Of a stretch of DNA of 64,000 bases, positions 7,481 to 15,695 are shown one piece after another. How positions within the stretch are numbered: position 1 is the stretch's first letter; each line of letters starts with the position of its first letter. Origin of the DNA: Amycolatopsis tolypomycina (lineage in GTDB: Bacteria > Actinomycetota > Actinomycetes > Mycobacteriales > Pseudonocardiaceae); contig NZ_FNSO01000004.1 of NCBI RefSeq assembly GCF_900105945.1, forward strand, positions 2,108,001-2,172,000. The letters run 5' to 3'. The notes below the pieces were generated by a model. It was given only the letters and a program-made list of their open reading frames with translations. It had not been told where the DNA came from and made no database searches. A program made the position numbers and the translations under genes.

Positions 7481-8392
7481 ATGAGCACCCGCGACCTCGG
7501 CGGCGTGGTCGTCGCCGCCGCGCTGCCCTACCGGGCCGACGACGCCGCGCCGGCCGGGCTGGCCGTCGACTACGACGCCTACGCCGAGCACTGCCGGTGG
7601 CTCGTCGGCAACGGCTGCCGCGGCGTCGGCCCGAACGGTTCCCTCGGTGAGTACTCCTCGCTCACCGACGACGAACGCCGCCGCGTCGCCCGCACCGCGA
7701 TCGAGGCCGTCGGGACGGACGGCATCGTCGTCGTCGGCGTCCACGGTCCCGGCGCGCACCAGGCGCGGTACTGGGCCGAGGCGGCGGCCGAGGACGGTGC
7801 GCACGGCGTGCTCTGCCTGCCGCCGACGCTCTACCGCGCCAACCGCGGCGAGGTGCTCGCCCACTTCGAGGCGGTGGCGTCGGCGGGCCTGCCGGTGATG
7901 GTCTACAACAACCCGTTCGACACCAAGGTCGACCTGACACCGGACCTGCTGGCCGAGATCGCGCAGATCGACAACGTGGTGGCGGTCAAGGAGTTCTCCG
8001 GCGACGTCCGCCGCGTGCTGGAGATCCGCGAGCGCGCGCCGGAGCTGGCGGTGATCTCCGGCGCCGACGACGTCGTCCTGGAAAGCCTGCTGATGGGCGC
8101 CACCGGGTGGTTCGCCGGGTTCCCGAACGTGTTCCCGGCCGAGTCGGCGCGGCTGTACGAGCTCGCCACGGCGGGCAAGCTCGCTGAGGCCAAGGCGCTG
8201 TACGAACCGCTGGTGGCCGCGTTCCGCTGGGATTCGCGCACGGAGTTCGTGCAGGCCATCAAGCTCGGGATGGACATGGTGGGCCGGCGCGGCGGGCCGT
8301 GCCGTCCGCCGCGGGGGCCGTTGTCGGACGTCCACCGCGAGCAGGTCCGCGCCGACATGGGCCGCGCGCTCGCGGCGCTGGGGGTGGCGTAG
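7481..8392 (+). CDS. DapA-family lyase, probable pyrroline-4-hydroxy-2-carboxylate deaminase
   Basis: A 303-residue dihydrodipicolinate-synthase/N-acetylneuraminate-lyase family TIM barrel. It shows the GPNGSLGEYSSLTDDERR substrate loop (about residue 48), the YNNP segment with the partner tyrosine, and the Schiff-base lysine in VVAVKEFSGD (about 170). In hydroxyproline clusters this family deaminates pyrroline-4-hydroxy-2-carboxylate to alpha-ketoglutarate semialdehyde. The insertion of IS110 at the ATG removed its native ribosome-binding site; AGAAGGGA (7463-7470), ten bases upstream and provided by the element's end, may replace it. The stop abuts the next ATG. Confidence 0.85.
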   Translation: MSTRDLGGVVVAAALPYRADDAAPAGLAVDYDAYAEHCRWLVGNGCRGVGPNGSLGEYSSLTDDERRRVARTAIEAVGTDGIVVVGVHGPGAHQARYWAEAAAEDGAHGVLCLPPTLYRANRGEVLAHFEAVASAGLPVMVYNNPFDTKVDLTPDLLAEIAQIDNVVAVKEFSGDVRRVLEIRERAPELAVISGADDVVLESLLMGATGWFAGFPNVFPAESARLYELATAGKLAEAKALYEPLVAAFRWDSRTEFVQAIKLGMDMVGRRGGPCRPPRGPLSDVHREQVRADMGRALAALGVA

Positions 8393-9394
8393 ATGCGGTC
8401 TTCGCGCGCGATCACGGCGGTCGACTCGCACACCGAGGGCATGCCGACCCGGGTGGTGACCGGTGGCGTGGCGCCCATCCCCGGCGCCACGATGGCCGAG
8501 CGGCGCCGGTACTTCATGGCGCACCTGGACCACCTGCGGCAGTTCCTGGTGAACGAGCCGCGCGGCCACTCCGCGATGAGCGGCGCGATCCTGCAGCCGC
8601 CGTGCCGCGAGGACGCGGACTGGGGCGTGCTGTACATCGAGGTGTCCGGCTGCCTGCCGATGTGCGGCCACGGCACGATCGGCGTCGCGACGGTCCTGGT
8701 CGAGACGGGCATGGTCGAGGTGACCGAGCCGACGACGGTGGTGCGCCTGGACACCCCGGCCGGGCTGGTGCACGCGGAGGTCACGGTCCGCGACGGCCGG
8801 GCGTCGAGCGTGAAGCTGCGCAACGTGGCCTCGTTCCTCGCCGAGCGTGACGCGGTGGTGTCCGTGCCCGGACTCGGCGACGTCCGCTACGACCTGGCGT
8901 ACGGCGGCAACTTCTACGCCATCCTGGACCTGTCCTCCGTGGGGATTCCGTTCGACCGCGCGGAGAAGGACCGGATCCTGCAGGCGGGCCTGTCGATCAT
9001 GGCGGCGATCAACGAGCAGCGTCCGCCGAAGCACCCGGAGGACCCGCTGATCGGCGGCTGCAAGCACGTCCAGTTCCTGGCGCCGGGTTCGGACGCGCGG
9101 GCGTCGCGGAACGCGATGGCGATCCACCCGGGCTGGTTCGACCGGTCACCGTGCGGCACCGGAACGTCGGCCCGGATGGCCCAGCTGCACGCCCGCGGCG
9201 AGCTGCCGCTGCACACGCCGTTCGAGAACAGCTCGTTCATCGGCACGACGTTCACGGGGTCACTGGTCGAGGAGACGACGGTGGGCGGCGTGCCGGCGGT
9301 GATCCCGGAGTTCTCCGGCCGCGCGTGGATCACCGGGACGGCCACCTACCTGCTCGACCCGGACGACCCGTTCCCGACGGGCTTCGTGCTCTAG
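8393..9394 (+). CDS. 4-hydroxyproline 2-epimerase (proline racemase family)
   Basis: A 333-residue proline-racemase-family enzyme. Both catalytic cysteines are present, in MCGHGTIG (about residue 89) and SPCGTGTSARMA (about 252), which indicates epimerase activity rather than the Cys-to-Thr trans-3-hydroxyproline dehydratases. It would convert trans-4-hydroxy-L-proline to the cis-D isomer, the first step of the pathway encoded by this operon. The ATG follows the previous stop directly. The gene converges on the VOC gene with a 4-bp overlap of 3' ends. Confidence 0.9.
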   Translation: MRSSRAITAVDSHTEGMPTRVVTGGVAPIPGATMAERRRYFMAHLDHLRQFLVNEPRGHSAMSGAILQPPCREDADWGVLYIEVSGCLPMCGHGTIGVATVLVETGMVEVTEPTTVVRLDTPAGLVHAEVTVRDGRASSVKLRNVASFLAERDAVVSVPGLGDVRYDLAYGGNFYAILDLSSVGIPFDRAEKDRILQAGLSIMAAINEQRPPKHPEDPLIGGCKHVQFLAPGSDARASRNAMAIHPGWFDRSPCGTGTSARMAQLHARGELPLHTPFENSSFIGTTFTGSLVEETTVGGVPAVIPEFSGRAWITGTATYLLDPDDPFPTGFVL

Positions 9395-9744
9395 GCGGGT
9401 TGCCAGAGCTCGATGCGGTGCCCTTCGGGGTCGGTGACCCAGCCGAAACGGCCGATACCGGGCATGTCCTCGACCTCGTCGGCGACGTCGGCGCCGCGCG
9501 CGCGGAGCTGGGCGAGCATCGCGTCGAGGTCGCGGACCCGGAAGTTCAGCATGGTCTGCTGGGCCGGGGAGCCGAAGTAGCCGGTGCCGGCCTCGAACGG
9601 CGCGAAGAGCGTCGTGCCGGCTTCCTGCTGCCAGCCGCCCTCCTCGCCGGGATCCAGGCCGAGGCAGTCGCGGTACCAGGCCCCGAGGGCTGCCGGGTCC
9701 GCCGCGCGGATGAAGTACCCGCCGATGCCGAGCACGCGTTCCAT
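9391..9744 (-). CDS. VOC/glyoxalase-fold protein
   Basis: A 117-residue single-domain protein of the vicinal-oxygen-chelate superfamily: two beta-alpha-beta units, with YFIRAADPAALGAWYRDCLGL in the first half and the metal-ligand-like DPEGHRIELWQP end. Relatives act as glyoxalases, dioxygenases or resistance proteins; nothing here fixes the substrate. It converges with the epimerase gene and is transcribed on its own. Confidence 0.82.
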   Translation of the reverse strand: MERVLGIGGYFIRAADPAALGAWYRDCLGLDPGEEGGWQQEAGTTLFAPFEAGTGYFGSPAQQTMLNFRVRDLDAMLAQLRARGADVADEVEDMPGIGRFGWVTDPEGHRIELWQPA

Positions 9745-9793
9745 GGGGCGATCCTGCCAGCCCGGACCGGGCAGGAACAGGTGGCGCGCCGGG

Positions 9794-11374
9794 CTAGCCC
9801 GGCGCGCAGGCCGCCGTCGTGCCGGTGGCCGTTCCCGTTCCCTGGTAACCGAACTCCGTCGACTGGCCCGCGGACAGCGAACCGTTGAAGCCGGTGTTGG
9901 TGAAGCGCACCGCGCCCGTGTCTCCGCTGCGGCCGGCGTTCCACACCGACGTCACCACCGCTCCCGCGGGCAGGTTCGCCGTCACCGTCCAGCCGGTGAT
10001 CGGGGCCGCTCCCGCCGTCACGCGGATCGTCGTCACGAACCCGCCCGTCCACTGGTTCACCGACACCGCCGCCGTGCAGGCCCCACCGGCCGGCGTCGTC
10101 GGCGTCGTCGGTGCGGTGGGCGTGGTGGTGGGTGTGGTCGTGCCCGGGCCGTCCGTCAGCGTCGGCGTCGACCAGTCGCGCCACTCGGCCAGGTTCCCCG
10201 CCTTCTTCGCGGCGATCCGGATCGTCCCCGCCGCACTCCCGGTCCTGAGCAGGAACTTCTGGATGTTCTGCTGCAGCGGCGTCCGCCACTCGGGCCGGGA
10301 CGCGCAGTGGGTGCCGTCCTGCACGTCGGACCAGTACGTGATGTTGGCACCCACGCCGAGCGCCTTGTACACCTCCGCGCCGGCCAGTGCCGCGACGCTG
10401 CCGGAACGCGCGCCCAGCCAGTCGATGTGCGGGTTCTCCATGATGAACAGCCCACGCGGGGCGACCATGCCCACCAGTTCGTGCGTGTCGACCGGCAGCC
10501 CGGCCGGATTGCCGGTGTACGCGCTGAACGCGTCGCCGAACCACGGCTGCTCGCCGTAGGCGTTGCCCAGCCCCTGTGACCCGCTTTCGCCGGGGATGCC
10601 GCGCAGGATCGGGACGCCCGCGGTGCCGGACTCGATCGGCATCGTCAGCGCGATGCGCTGGTCGAGCACGCCGACCGCGAACGCGCCCTTCCCGTACCGC
10701 GAACACCCCGTGACACCGAGCGCATCCGCCTTGAGGAACTGGCCTCCCGCCTGCTCGATGACGTCGATGATCCGGCTCACGCCCCACGCCCAAGCCGCCA
10801 GCAGCCCGGTGCCGCTCGACGCGCCGTAAATGCTGTAGAAAGCGCCTTGTTTGTTGTTCCGCGGCGTCCCTTCCTTGCCGACGGCCAAGGGGTCGTAACT
10901 GATCACCGCCGCGCCGGACGCCCGGATCGTCGCCGTGTCCGCGCCGAATCCGCCGACCGCGAAGACCGCCGGGAACGGCCCCGTTCCGCTCGGCAGCTGC
11001 ACGCCCGCGGAAAAACCGGCACTGCGGCCGTTTTCGCTGACGTTCACGGTGATGTTCGTGGCCGAGACGCTCCCCGTGACACTGGCCGGCTTCACCGGTT
11101 TCGGGCCGTGGATCGTCCGTTCCGCCAGCTTCTTGATCTCCTGCCTCCGGCACCGCCAGTCGGTCTTCGAGGTGACGCGGGTGCCGTCGATCTTCTTGAA
11201 GGGATCAGGAAGCTTGGCCGTCGAGGGGAACGAGCCGGGCAGCGACACCGGACAGTCGGCGCCGTCGTCTTCGACCGCCGCGGCGGCACCGGGGGCCACC
11301 GCGATCAGGCCGGCGACGGCGATCAGGGTGGCGGCGAGCAAGGCGAGTGCGGGACGGAGCCGCGAACCGGACAC
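9794..11374 (-). CDS. CE15 4-O-methyl-glucuronoyl methylesterase with CBM2-like module
   Basis: A 526-residue secreted esterase. A signal peptide (residues 1-33) leads into a CE15 alpha/beta-hydrolase domain with the family nucleophile motif GCSRYGKG (Ser225) and a downstream His in DGTHCASRPEW (His356). A Thr/Pro linker (about 405-432) precedes a C-terminal CBM2-type cellulose/xylan-binding module (CTAAVSVNQWTGGF to the C-terminus). CE15 enzymes cleave ester bonds between glucuronoxylan side chains and lignin, so this is a plant cell-wall degrading enzyme. A long double palindrome lies about 80-120 bp upstream and may be its operator. Confidence 0.9.
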   Translation of the reverse strand: MSGSRLRPALALLAATLIAVAGLIAVAPGAAAAVEDDGADCPVSLPGSFPSTAKLPDPFKKIDGTRVTSKTDWRCRRQEIKKLAERTIHGPKPVKPASVTGSVSATNITVNVSENGRSAGFSAGVQLPSGTGPFPAVFAVGGFGADTATIRASGAAVISYDPLAVGKEGTPRNNKQGAFYSIYGASSGTGLLAAWAWGVSRIIDVIEQAGGQFLKADALGVTGCSRYGKGAFAVGVLDQRIALTMPIESGTAGVPILRGIPGESGSQGLGNAYGEQPWFGDAFSAYTGNPAGLPVDTHELVGMVAPRGLFIMENPHIDWLGARSGSVAALAGAEVYKALGVGANITYWSDVQDGTHCASRPEWRTPLQQNIQKFLLRTGSAAGTIRIAAKKAGNLAEWRDWSTPTLTDGPGTTTPTTTPTAPTTPTTPAGGACTAAVSVNQWTGGFVTTIRVTAGAAPITGWTVTANLPAGAVVTSVWNAGRSGDTGAVRFTNTGFNGSLSAGQSTEFGYQGTGTATGTTAACAPG

Positions 11375-11451
11375 GGGTTCTCCCTTCCGGATGTAAACAG
11401 ATGAAAAAACGGTAGAACCGTTTCGTTTACACCGTCAAGAAGGGCGGGGTG

Positions 11452-11492
11452 ACCGAAACTTTCGAAACGCATCCGGTTTCGAAAGTTTCGGT
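11452..11492. promoter_or_regulatory. 17-bp inverted repeat with nested CGAAA/TTTCG palindromes
   Basis: ACCGAAACTTTCGAAAC (11452-11468) and its exact reverse complement (11476-11492) are separated by seven bases. Each arm contains its own palindrome (CGAAACTTTCG and CGAAAGTTTCG), the motif reported upstream of actinomycete xylan-degradation genes. It sits between the end of the terpene cyclase gene and the start of the CE15 gene, so it could be an operator, a terminator, or both. Confidence 0.65.
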
Positions 11493-11506
11493 TTCCCGTA
11501 TTCGGC

Positions 11507-12598
11507 CTACTGATAACGGGGATTGGTGGCGTGCCAGGTGAAGCCGCCGCCCATCCAGGAACGGACGCCCACCAGGAACCGCTGCAGTTCCGGGGACGGC
11601 ACGGCCAGCAGTTCGCGGTGGCCGTCCTCGAACTCGTGGACGATCCGGTTGTGCAGCGCCACCGTGGCCTCGACCGCCTCTTCGACCGGGCAGCCCCGGT
11701 CGGCGGCGATCTGCAGCACCATGTTGCACACCGGTTTCTCGTCCGCGGCGTCCTTGGCCACCGAGTGCAGGTCGTTGACCAGCACCGACGCCGTCCCCGC
11801 GCGCATCATCGCCTCGCGCACCCGCGGGTCGTAGTAGAACGGCGCGGCCAGCTCGTAGCCGCCGACGGCGTCGACCAGCGTCATCGACGTGTAGAAGCTG
11901 TCGTGCTGGCGGGCCGCCAGGTACTCCCACGCCGGCGGGTAGCGCCCGGTGTGGCGCCACGCCGCGTAGGCGTCCCAGCTGACGAACATCGAGAACGTCG
12001 CGTAGCAGACCCGCTGCACGAGCACCGGCGAGCCGTGGCGGCCCAGGTGCTCGATCCCCGAGTGCAGCCCGACGAGGATCGGGTCGCCGCGCAACGCCTC
12101 TTCCAGGGGTTCGGAAAACTCCCCGGCCGGGGCGACCGGGTCCATCGCCGCCATGACGAGGGCCAGCCGCGGCGGGAGCTCGGTGGGGGCCGCGCCGAGC
12201 GTGCTGTCGTCGGCGTAGTAGTCGTCGGCCGCCCACCAGACCGCGTTGAGCTGGGCGGCGACCAGCAGCCGGTCCGGGTCGTCGCAGTCGGTGTGGGCGA
12301 GCATCGCCAGCCTGCCGAAACCCGCCCCGGCGATCTGCTCCAGGCCCTTGCCGGTGAACCCGCAGCCGGCCGCCCAGCTGACCAGGCGCCGGTCGACCTC
12401 CGCGGCCAGGCCGTCGTCGACGCGACCCTGGACCGGGCAGTACAGCGGCGACGCGCTGCCGTCACCCCACGGCAGGTACGCGTACGCCGGGTCCTGCCCG
12501 GCCGACGGCAGGAACTGCGTCGCGATCCGCGCCGCCGACGTCCCGAGCCCGAACGGTGCCGCCGGTGGTCCGCCGGTCCAGTGTGGACACTCAGTCAC
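11507..12598 (-). CDS. Class I terpene cyclase, 2-methylisoborneol/2-methylenebornane type
   Basis: A 363-residue terpene cyclase. The acidic metal motif reads WWAADDYYADD (about residues 120-130) and the NSE-type triad reads VNDLHSVAKDAADE (about 272-285). The partner gene 18 bp upstream encodes a geranyl-diphosphate 2-C-methyltransferase, so the substrate is most likely 2-methyl-GPP and the product a C11 methylated monoterpene such as 2-methylisoborneol. The protein lacks the long proline-rich N-terminus of the Streptomyces methylisoborneol synthases. The cyclic-nucleotide-binding gene often found in such clusters is also absent. The exact product cannot be told from sequence. Confidence 0.85.
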   Translation of the reverse strand: MTECPHWTGGPPAAPFGLGTSAARIATQFLPSAGQDPAYAYLPWGDGSASPLYCPVQGRVDDGLAAEVDRRLVSWAAGCGFTGKGLEQIAGAGFGRLAMLAHTDCDDPDRLLVAAQLNAVWWAADDYYADDSTLGAAPTELPPRLALVMAAMDPVAPAGEFSEPLEEALRGDPILVGLHSGIEHLGRHGSPVLVQRVCYATFSMFVSWDAYAAWRHTGRYPPAWEYLAARQHDSFYTSMTLVDAVGGYELAAPFYYDPRVREAMMRAGTASVLVNDLHSVAKDAADEKPVCNMVLQIAADRGCPVEEAVEATVALHNRIVHEFEDGHRELLAVPSPELQRFLVGVRSWMGGGFTWHATNPRYQ

Positions 12599-12616
12599 GG
12601 TGGGCTCCCGTCTGCC

Positions 12617-13468
12617 TCAGACGCGGTCGGCGGCGATGAGCAGGTAGTGGAAACTGCCTTCGCGGTAGGCGGTCAGGAACGGCTTCTCGACGCCGGTGGC
12701 GACCGGCGACTGCTCCCGCAGCTCCCAGTAGGGGATCGTCGCCGCGGTCAGGTCGACGACGTTGATCGGCACGAACCCGTTGGCGGCCAAAGCCTTGAAG
12801 TAGTCGCCGCGAGCGTGGATGTTGCAGATGTAGTGCTGGTCGATCTGGCTCACCGCGCGCGACCGGCCGCCGGTGACGTCGTTGTAGCACCCGGTGATCG
12901 TCACGTACCGGCCGCCGGGCTTGAGCTGCCGCGCGTGCTCGGCGAACAGGTCGTTGAGGTCGACGTACATCGTGCTCTCGTTGTTCCAGATGCCCTGGAA
13001 CGCCCCGGATTCGAAGCCGGTGTCGAGCATGTTCCGCAGGTGGTAGCGCACCGAGCCGTCGATCCCGCGCTGCCGCACGTGCGCGTTGGCGAAGCCGACC
13101 TGCTGCTCCGAAATGGAGATGCCGTCGACCTGGCAGCCGAACCGCAGGTGGGCCATGACGCTCGTGCCGCCGCGGCCGCAGCCGGCGTCGAGCAGCCGGT
13201 CCTCCGGCGCGATCGGGCCCAGGTGGTCGAGGAGGACGTCCGCCTGCGCGGTCTCGAGGCGGTGCATTTCCGCGATGATCGCCTCGTCGCGCCGGTCGGC
13301 CGGGGTGTCCAGCACGGCGGGGTCGTAGTCGCCGAGGCCGTAGTGGTGGTGGTACAGACCGTCGACGTCGCCCAGGCGGAGGTTCACCGGATCCTTCTCC
13401 GCGTTCCAGTAGTCGGCGACCGACTGCTGGTACGCGGTCCGGGTCACGGGCTTCTCGAGAGCGGTCAT
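12617..13468 (-). CDS. Geranyl diphosphate 2-C-methyltransferase
   Basis: A 283-residue SAM-dependent methyltransferase of the SmtA/cyclopropane-synthase-like group. The SAM site DRLLDAGCGRGGTSVMAHLRFG lies in the first half (split about residues 98-119), and the YYAAT-like N-terminus and LHHHYGLG-type segment (YHHHYGLGDYDP, about 39-50) match GPP methyltransferases. It methylates C2 of geranyl diphosphate for the adjacent cyclase. GAGGAG lies seven bases before the ATG. It is the first gene of a two-gene operon; about 220 bp of upstream DNA holds its promoter. Confidence 0.9.
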   Translation of the reverse strand: MTALEKPVTRTAYQQSVADYWNAEKDPVNLRLGDVDGLYHHHYGLGDYDPAVLDTPADRRDEAIIAEMHRLETAQADVLLDHLGPIAPEDRLLDAGCGRGGTSVMAHLRFGCQVDGISISEQQVGFANAHVRQRGIDGSVRYHLRNMLDTGFESGAFQGIWNNESTMYVDLNDLFAEHARQLKPGGRYVTITGCYNDVTGGRSRAVSQIDQHYICNIHARGDYFKALAANGFVPINVVDLTAATIPYWELREQSPVATGVEKPFLTAYREGSFHYLLIAADRV

Positions 13469-13689
13469 CGATTGAACTCCTCGGTCGTTTCCTTGGCAGA
13501 AAAGGGTTTCCCCTCGCTCGAAACGCTAGTGGCGGGAGTTTCGCAGGGAAAGGACCTTCACTCGGGCTCCGCGGTCGTGGCCCGTCCGGCCCAGTGGGGC
13601 CCGCCGCGGAGGTGGTCGGTACGGAAGCCGCCGGCCCTCGTTCGGCATCGGCGGCGCCACGACCGGGTGACGGCACGCGACAGCCCGTG

Positions 13690-15243
13690 TCAGGTGATTT
13701 CGAGGTTCGCCATCATGCCCATGTCCTCGTGTTCGGCGTTGTGGCAGTGGAAGAGGTACCGGCCGCGGTAGCCGTCGAAGCGGGTGACGATCTCCGCGGC
13801 CTCCCCTGGGCGCAGCGAAACGGTGTCCTTGAGCCCGGCATCGTGCGGCAGCGGCGGCCGCCCGCCGCGCGAGCGCACGCGGAACCCGGCCAGGTGCAGG
13901 TGGATCGGGTGGTGGACGTCGGCGACCAGCCGCCACACCTCGACGTCGCCGAGGGCGACCGTGACGTCCGTGCGGGCCGGGTCGAACGGCCGCCCGTCGA
14001 TCAGCCAGCCGCGCCCGCCGTGCCCGCTGTCCAGTTGCCCGGCCCGGAAGGAGAACTCGCGCACCCGGACCGGCCGGTCCCAGGCCGGCAGGTCCGTCGA
14101 CAGCACCGCGGGTACGCGGCTGTCGTCCCGCACGCGGCGCGCGACCCGGAACGCCATCACGTCGGTGGTGCGCCCGGACCCGAGCCGGTTCAGCAGCCGG
14201 ACACGGCCGCCGACCGGCACGGCCGCGAAGTCGACGACGACGTCGTAGCGTTCGGCCGGCCCGATCGGCAGCGCGGTGTGGGTGACCGGGGCGGCCAGGA
14301 GCCCCTGGTCCGCGCCGATCTGGACGAGCGGGAGCCGCCGCCCGTCGTCGGTGACCGCCTCGAGTTCGTAGTGCCGCGCGTTGGACGCGTTGAGCAGCCG
14401 CAGCCGGTAGCGGGCCGCGTCGACTTCGTGCACCGGCCACGGCGCGCCGTTGACCAGGACGACGTCGCCGAGCACGCCGCCCAGGAAGCTCTCCCGCACG
14501 CCCGGCCGGTCCCGCAGCGTGCCGTCCACCGACGGGTAGTCGAGGCTGCCGTCGGCGGCGAACGCGCGGTCGGCGATCAGCAGCGGCAGTTCCCGGTCGC
14601 CCGCGGGAAGGCCGAGCGTTTCCTCGGCGTCGTCGCGCACGATGTGCAGCCCGGCGAGGCCGCGCCAGATCGCCGGCGCGGTGAAGTCCATCCGGTGGTC
14701 GTGGTACCAGAGCAACGCCGGCCGCTGGTCGTGCGGGAACGTGTAGTCGCGGGTCAGGTGGGTCCGCACGGCCCGCGGGTCGGGCATCGCGTGGTGACCG
14801 GCGGTCCACTGCGCGGGCAGCACCAGGTCGGTCGGGTAGCCGTCGGAGTCCGCCGGGGTCCGCCCGCCGTGCAGGTGCACCACGGTCGGCACGGGCAGCT
14901 CGTTGCGGTGGGTCACGGTGATCGGCTCGCCGCGGCGGGCCTCGATCGTCGGGCCGGGGAACGTACCGCCGTAGGTCCACATCGGCGTCCGGATCCCGGG
15001 CAGGATCTCGATGTCCGCGACGCGCTGGGTGATCTCGTAGCGGCCGGGCGCCACCGGTGCCAGCACCCGCGGCCGCGGCAACGGCACCTGGAACGGCGGC
15101 GGCAGCGGCACGGCGCTGCGGAGTTCGGCGCCGGTGAGCGCGGGGCGCCGCGACAGCGCGGCCGCCGTGGACAACCCGGCAGCGGCCAGCAACCCGAAGG
15201 CCCCGCCGAGGCGCAGCGCCTGGCGCCGGTTCACCTCACGCAT
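13690..15243 (-). CDS. Multicopper oxidase (bilirubin oxidase/CotA-like), Tat-exported
   Basis: A 517-residue three-cupredoxin oxidase with a twin-arginine signal (NRRQALRLGGAFG). All four copper-binding motifs are present in order: HLHGG (about 123), HDHRMD (about 179), HPIHLHLAGF (about 440) and HCHNAEHEDMGMM (about 500). The final segment has the type 1 copper ligands with an axial Met. The family oxidises phenols, bilirubin or metals with reduction of oxygen to water. The upstream gene overlaps by eight bases, so the membrane protein and oxidase are co-expressed, perhaps for assembly or metal supply. Confidence 0.92.
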   Translation of the reverse strand: MREVNRRQALRLGGAFGLLAAAGLSTAAALSRRPALTGAELRSAVPLPPPFQVPLPRPRVLAPVAPGRYEITQRVADIEILPGIRTPMWTYGGTFPGPTIEARRGEPITVTHRNELPVPTVVHLHGGRTPADSDGYPTDLVLPAQWTAGHHAMPDPRAVRTHLTRDYTFPHDQRPALLWYHDHRMDFTAPAIWRGLAGLHIVRDDAEETLGLPAGDRELPLLIADRAFAADGSLDYPSVDGTLRDRPGVRESFLGGVLGDVVLVNGAPWPVHEVDAARYRLRLLNASNARHYELEAVTDDGRRLPLVQIGADQGLLAAPVTHTALPIGPAERYDVVVDFAAVPVGGRVRLLNRLGSGRTTDVMAFRVARRVRDDSRVPAVLSTDLPAWDRPVRVREFSFRAGQLDSGHGGRGWLIDGRPFDPARTDVTVALGDVEVWRLVADVHHPIHLHLAGFRVRSRGGRPPLPHDAGLKDTVSLRPGEAAEIVTRFDGYRGRYLFHCHNAEHEDMGMMANLEIT

Positions 15244-15619
15244 CGACGGCCCCCGGCGGACGGCGCCACACGGCGACGACGAGCACGACGAGCCCCGCGA
15301 CGGTCAGCACGCCCAGGGGGAGGTGCAGCCACAACGCGCCGTCCAGCCCGGCGAAGTACTGGACCGTCTCCGCGACGGCCACCGCCGCCGTGGCGAAGAA
15401 CGGCCACGCCCGCCGCAGCCGGACCCAGACCACGACCGCGACGACCAGCTGCGCGTAACCGAGCGACGTGACGACGTCGGCGCCGGTCGCGTGCAGGCGC
15501 AGGCCGTCGTAGTCGCCGCTGAGGTACACGCCGGCGAACACCGGCTGGCCGGCGATCGCCACCAGGTGCGCGGCTGCCACGACCCGCAGCGCCCAGCTCG
15601 TTTTCCCGGTTCTTTCCAT
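15236..15619 (-). CDS. Small four-helix membrane protein
   Basis: A 127-residue protein with four predicted membrane helices (near residues 10-30, 47-66, 72-90 and 98-117) and a C-terminal WRRPPG tail. It has no recognised domain. It is the first gene of the oxidase operon (eight-base overlap) and is divergent from a LysR gene 76 bp away. A role in the membrane alongside the exported multicopper oxidase is inferred only from position. Confidence 0.7.
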   Translation of the reverse strand: MERTGKTSWALRVVAAAHLVAIAGQPVFAGVYLSGDYDGLRLHATGADVVTSLGYAQLVVAVVVWVRLRRAWPFFATAAVAVAETVQYFAGLDGALWLHLPLGVLTVAGLVVLVVAVWRRPPGAVDA

Positions 15620-15695
15620 ACTCCGAAGCTATGACCGCGAAGTCATCGTGTCTAAGATCAATATCGCTATGGTGTTATGACGCGGGAGGCATGAC

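Noticed and set aside
8393..9394. Trans-3-hydroxy-L-proline dehydratase
   Set aside because: Those enzymes have Thr in place of the second catalytic Cys; here both MCGHG and SPCGTGT cysteines are present.
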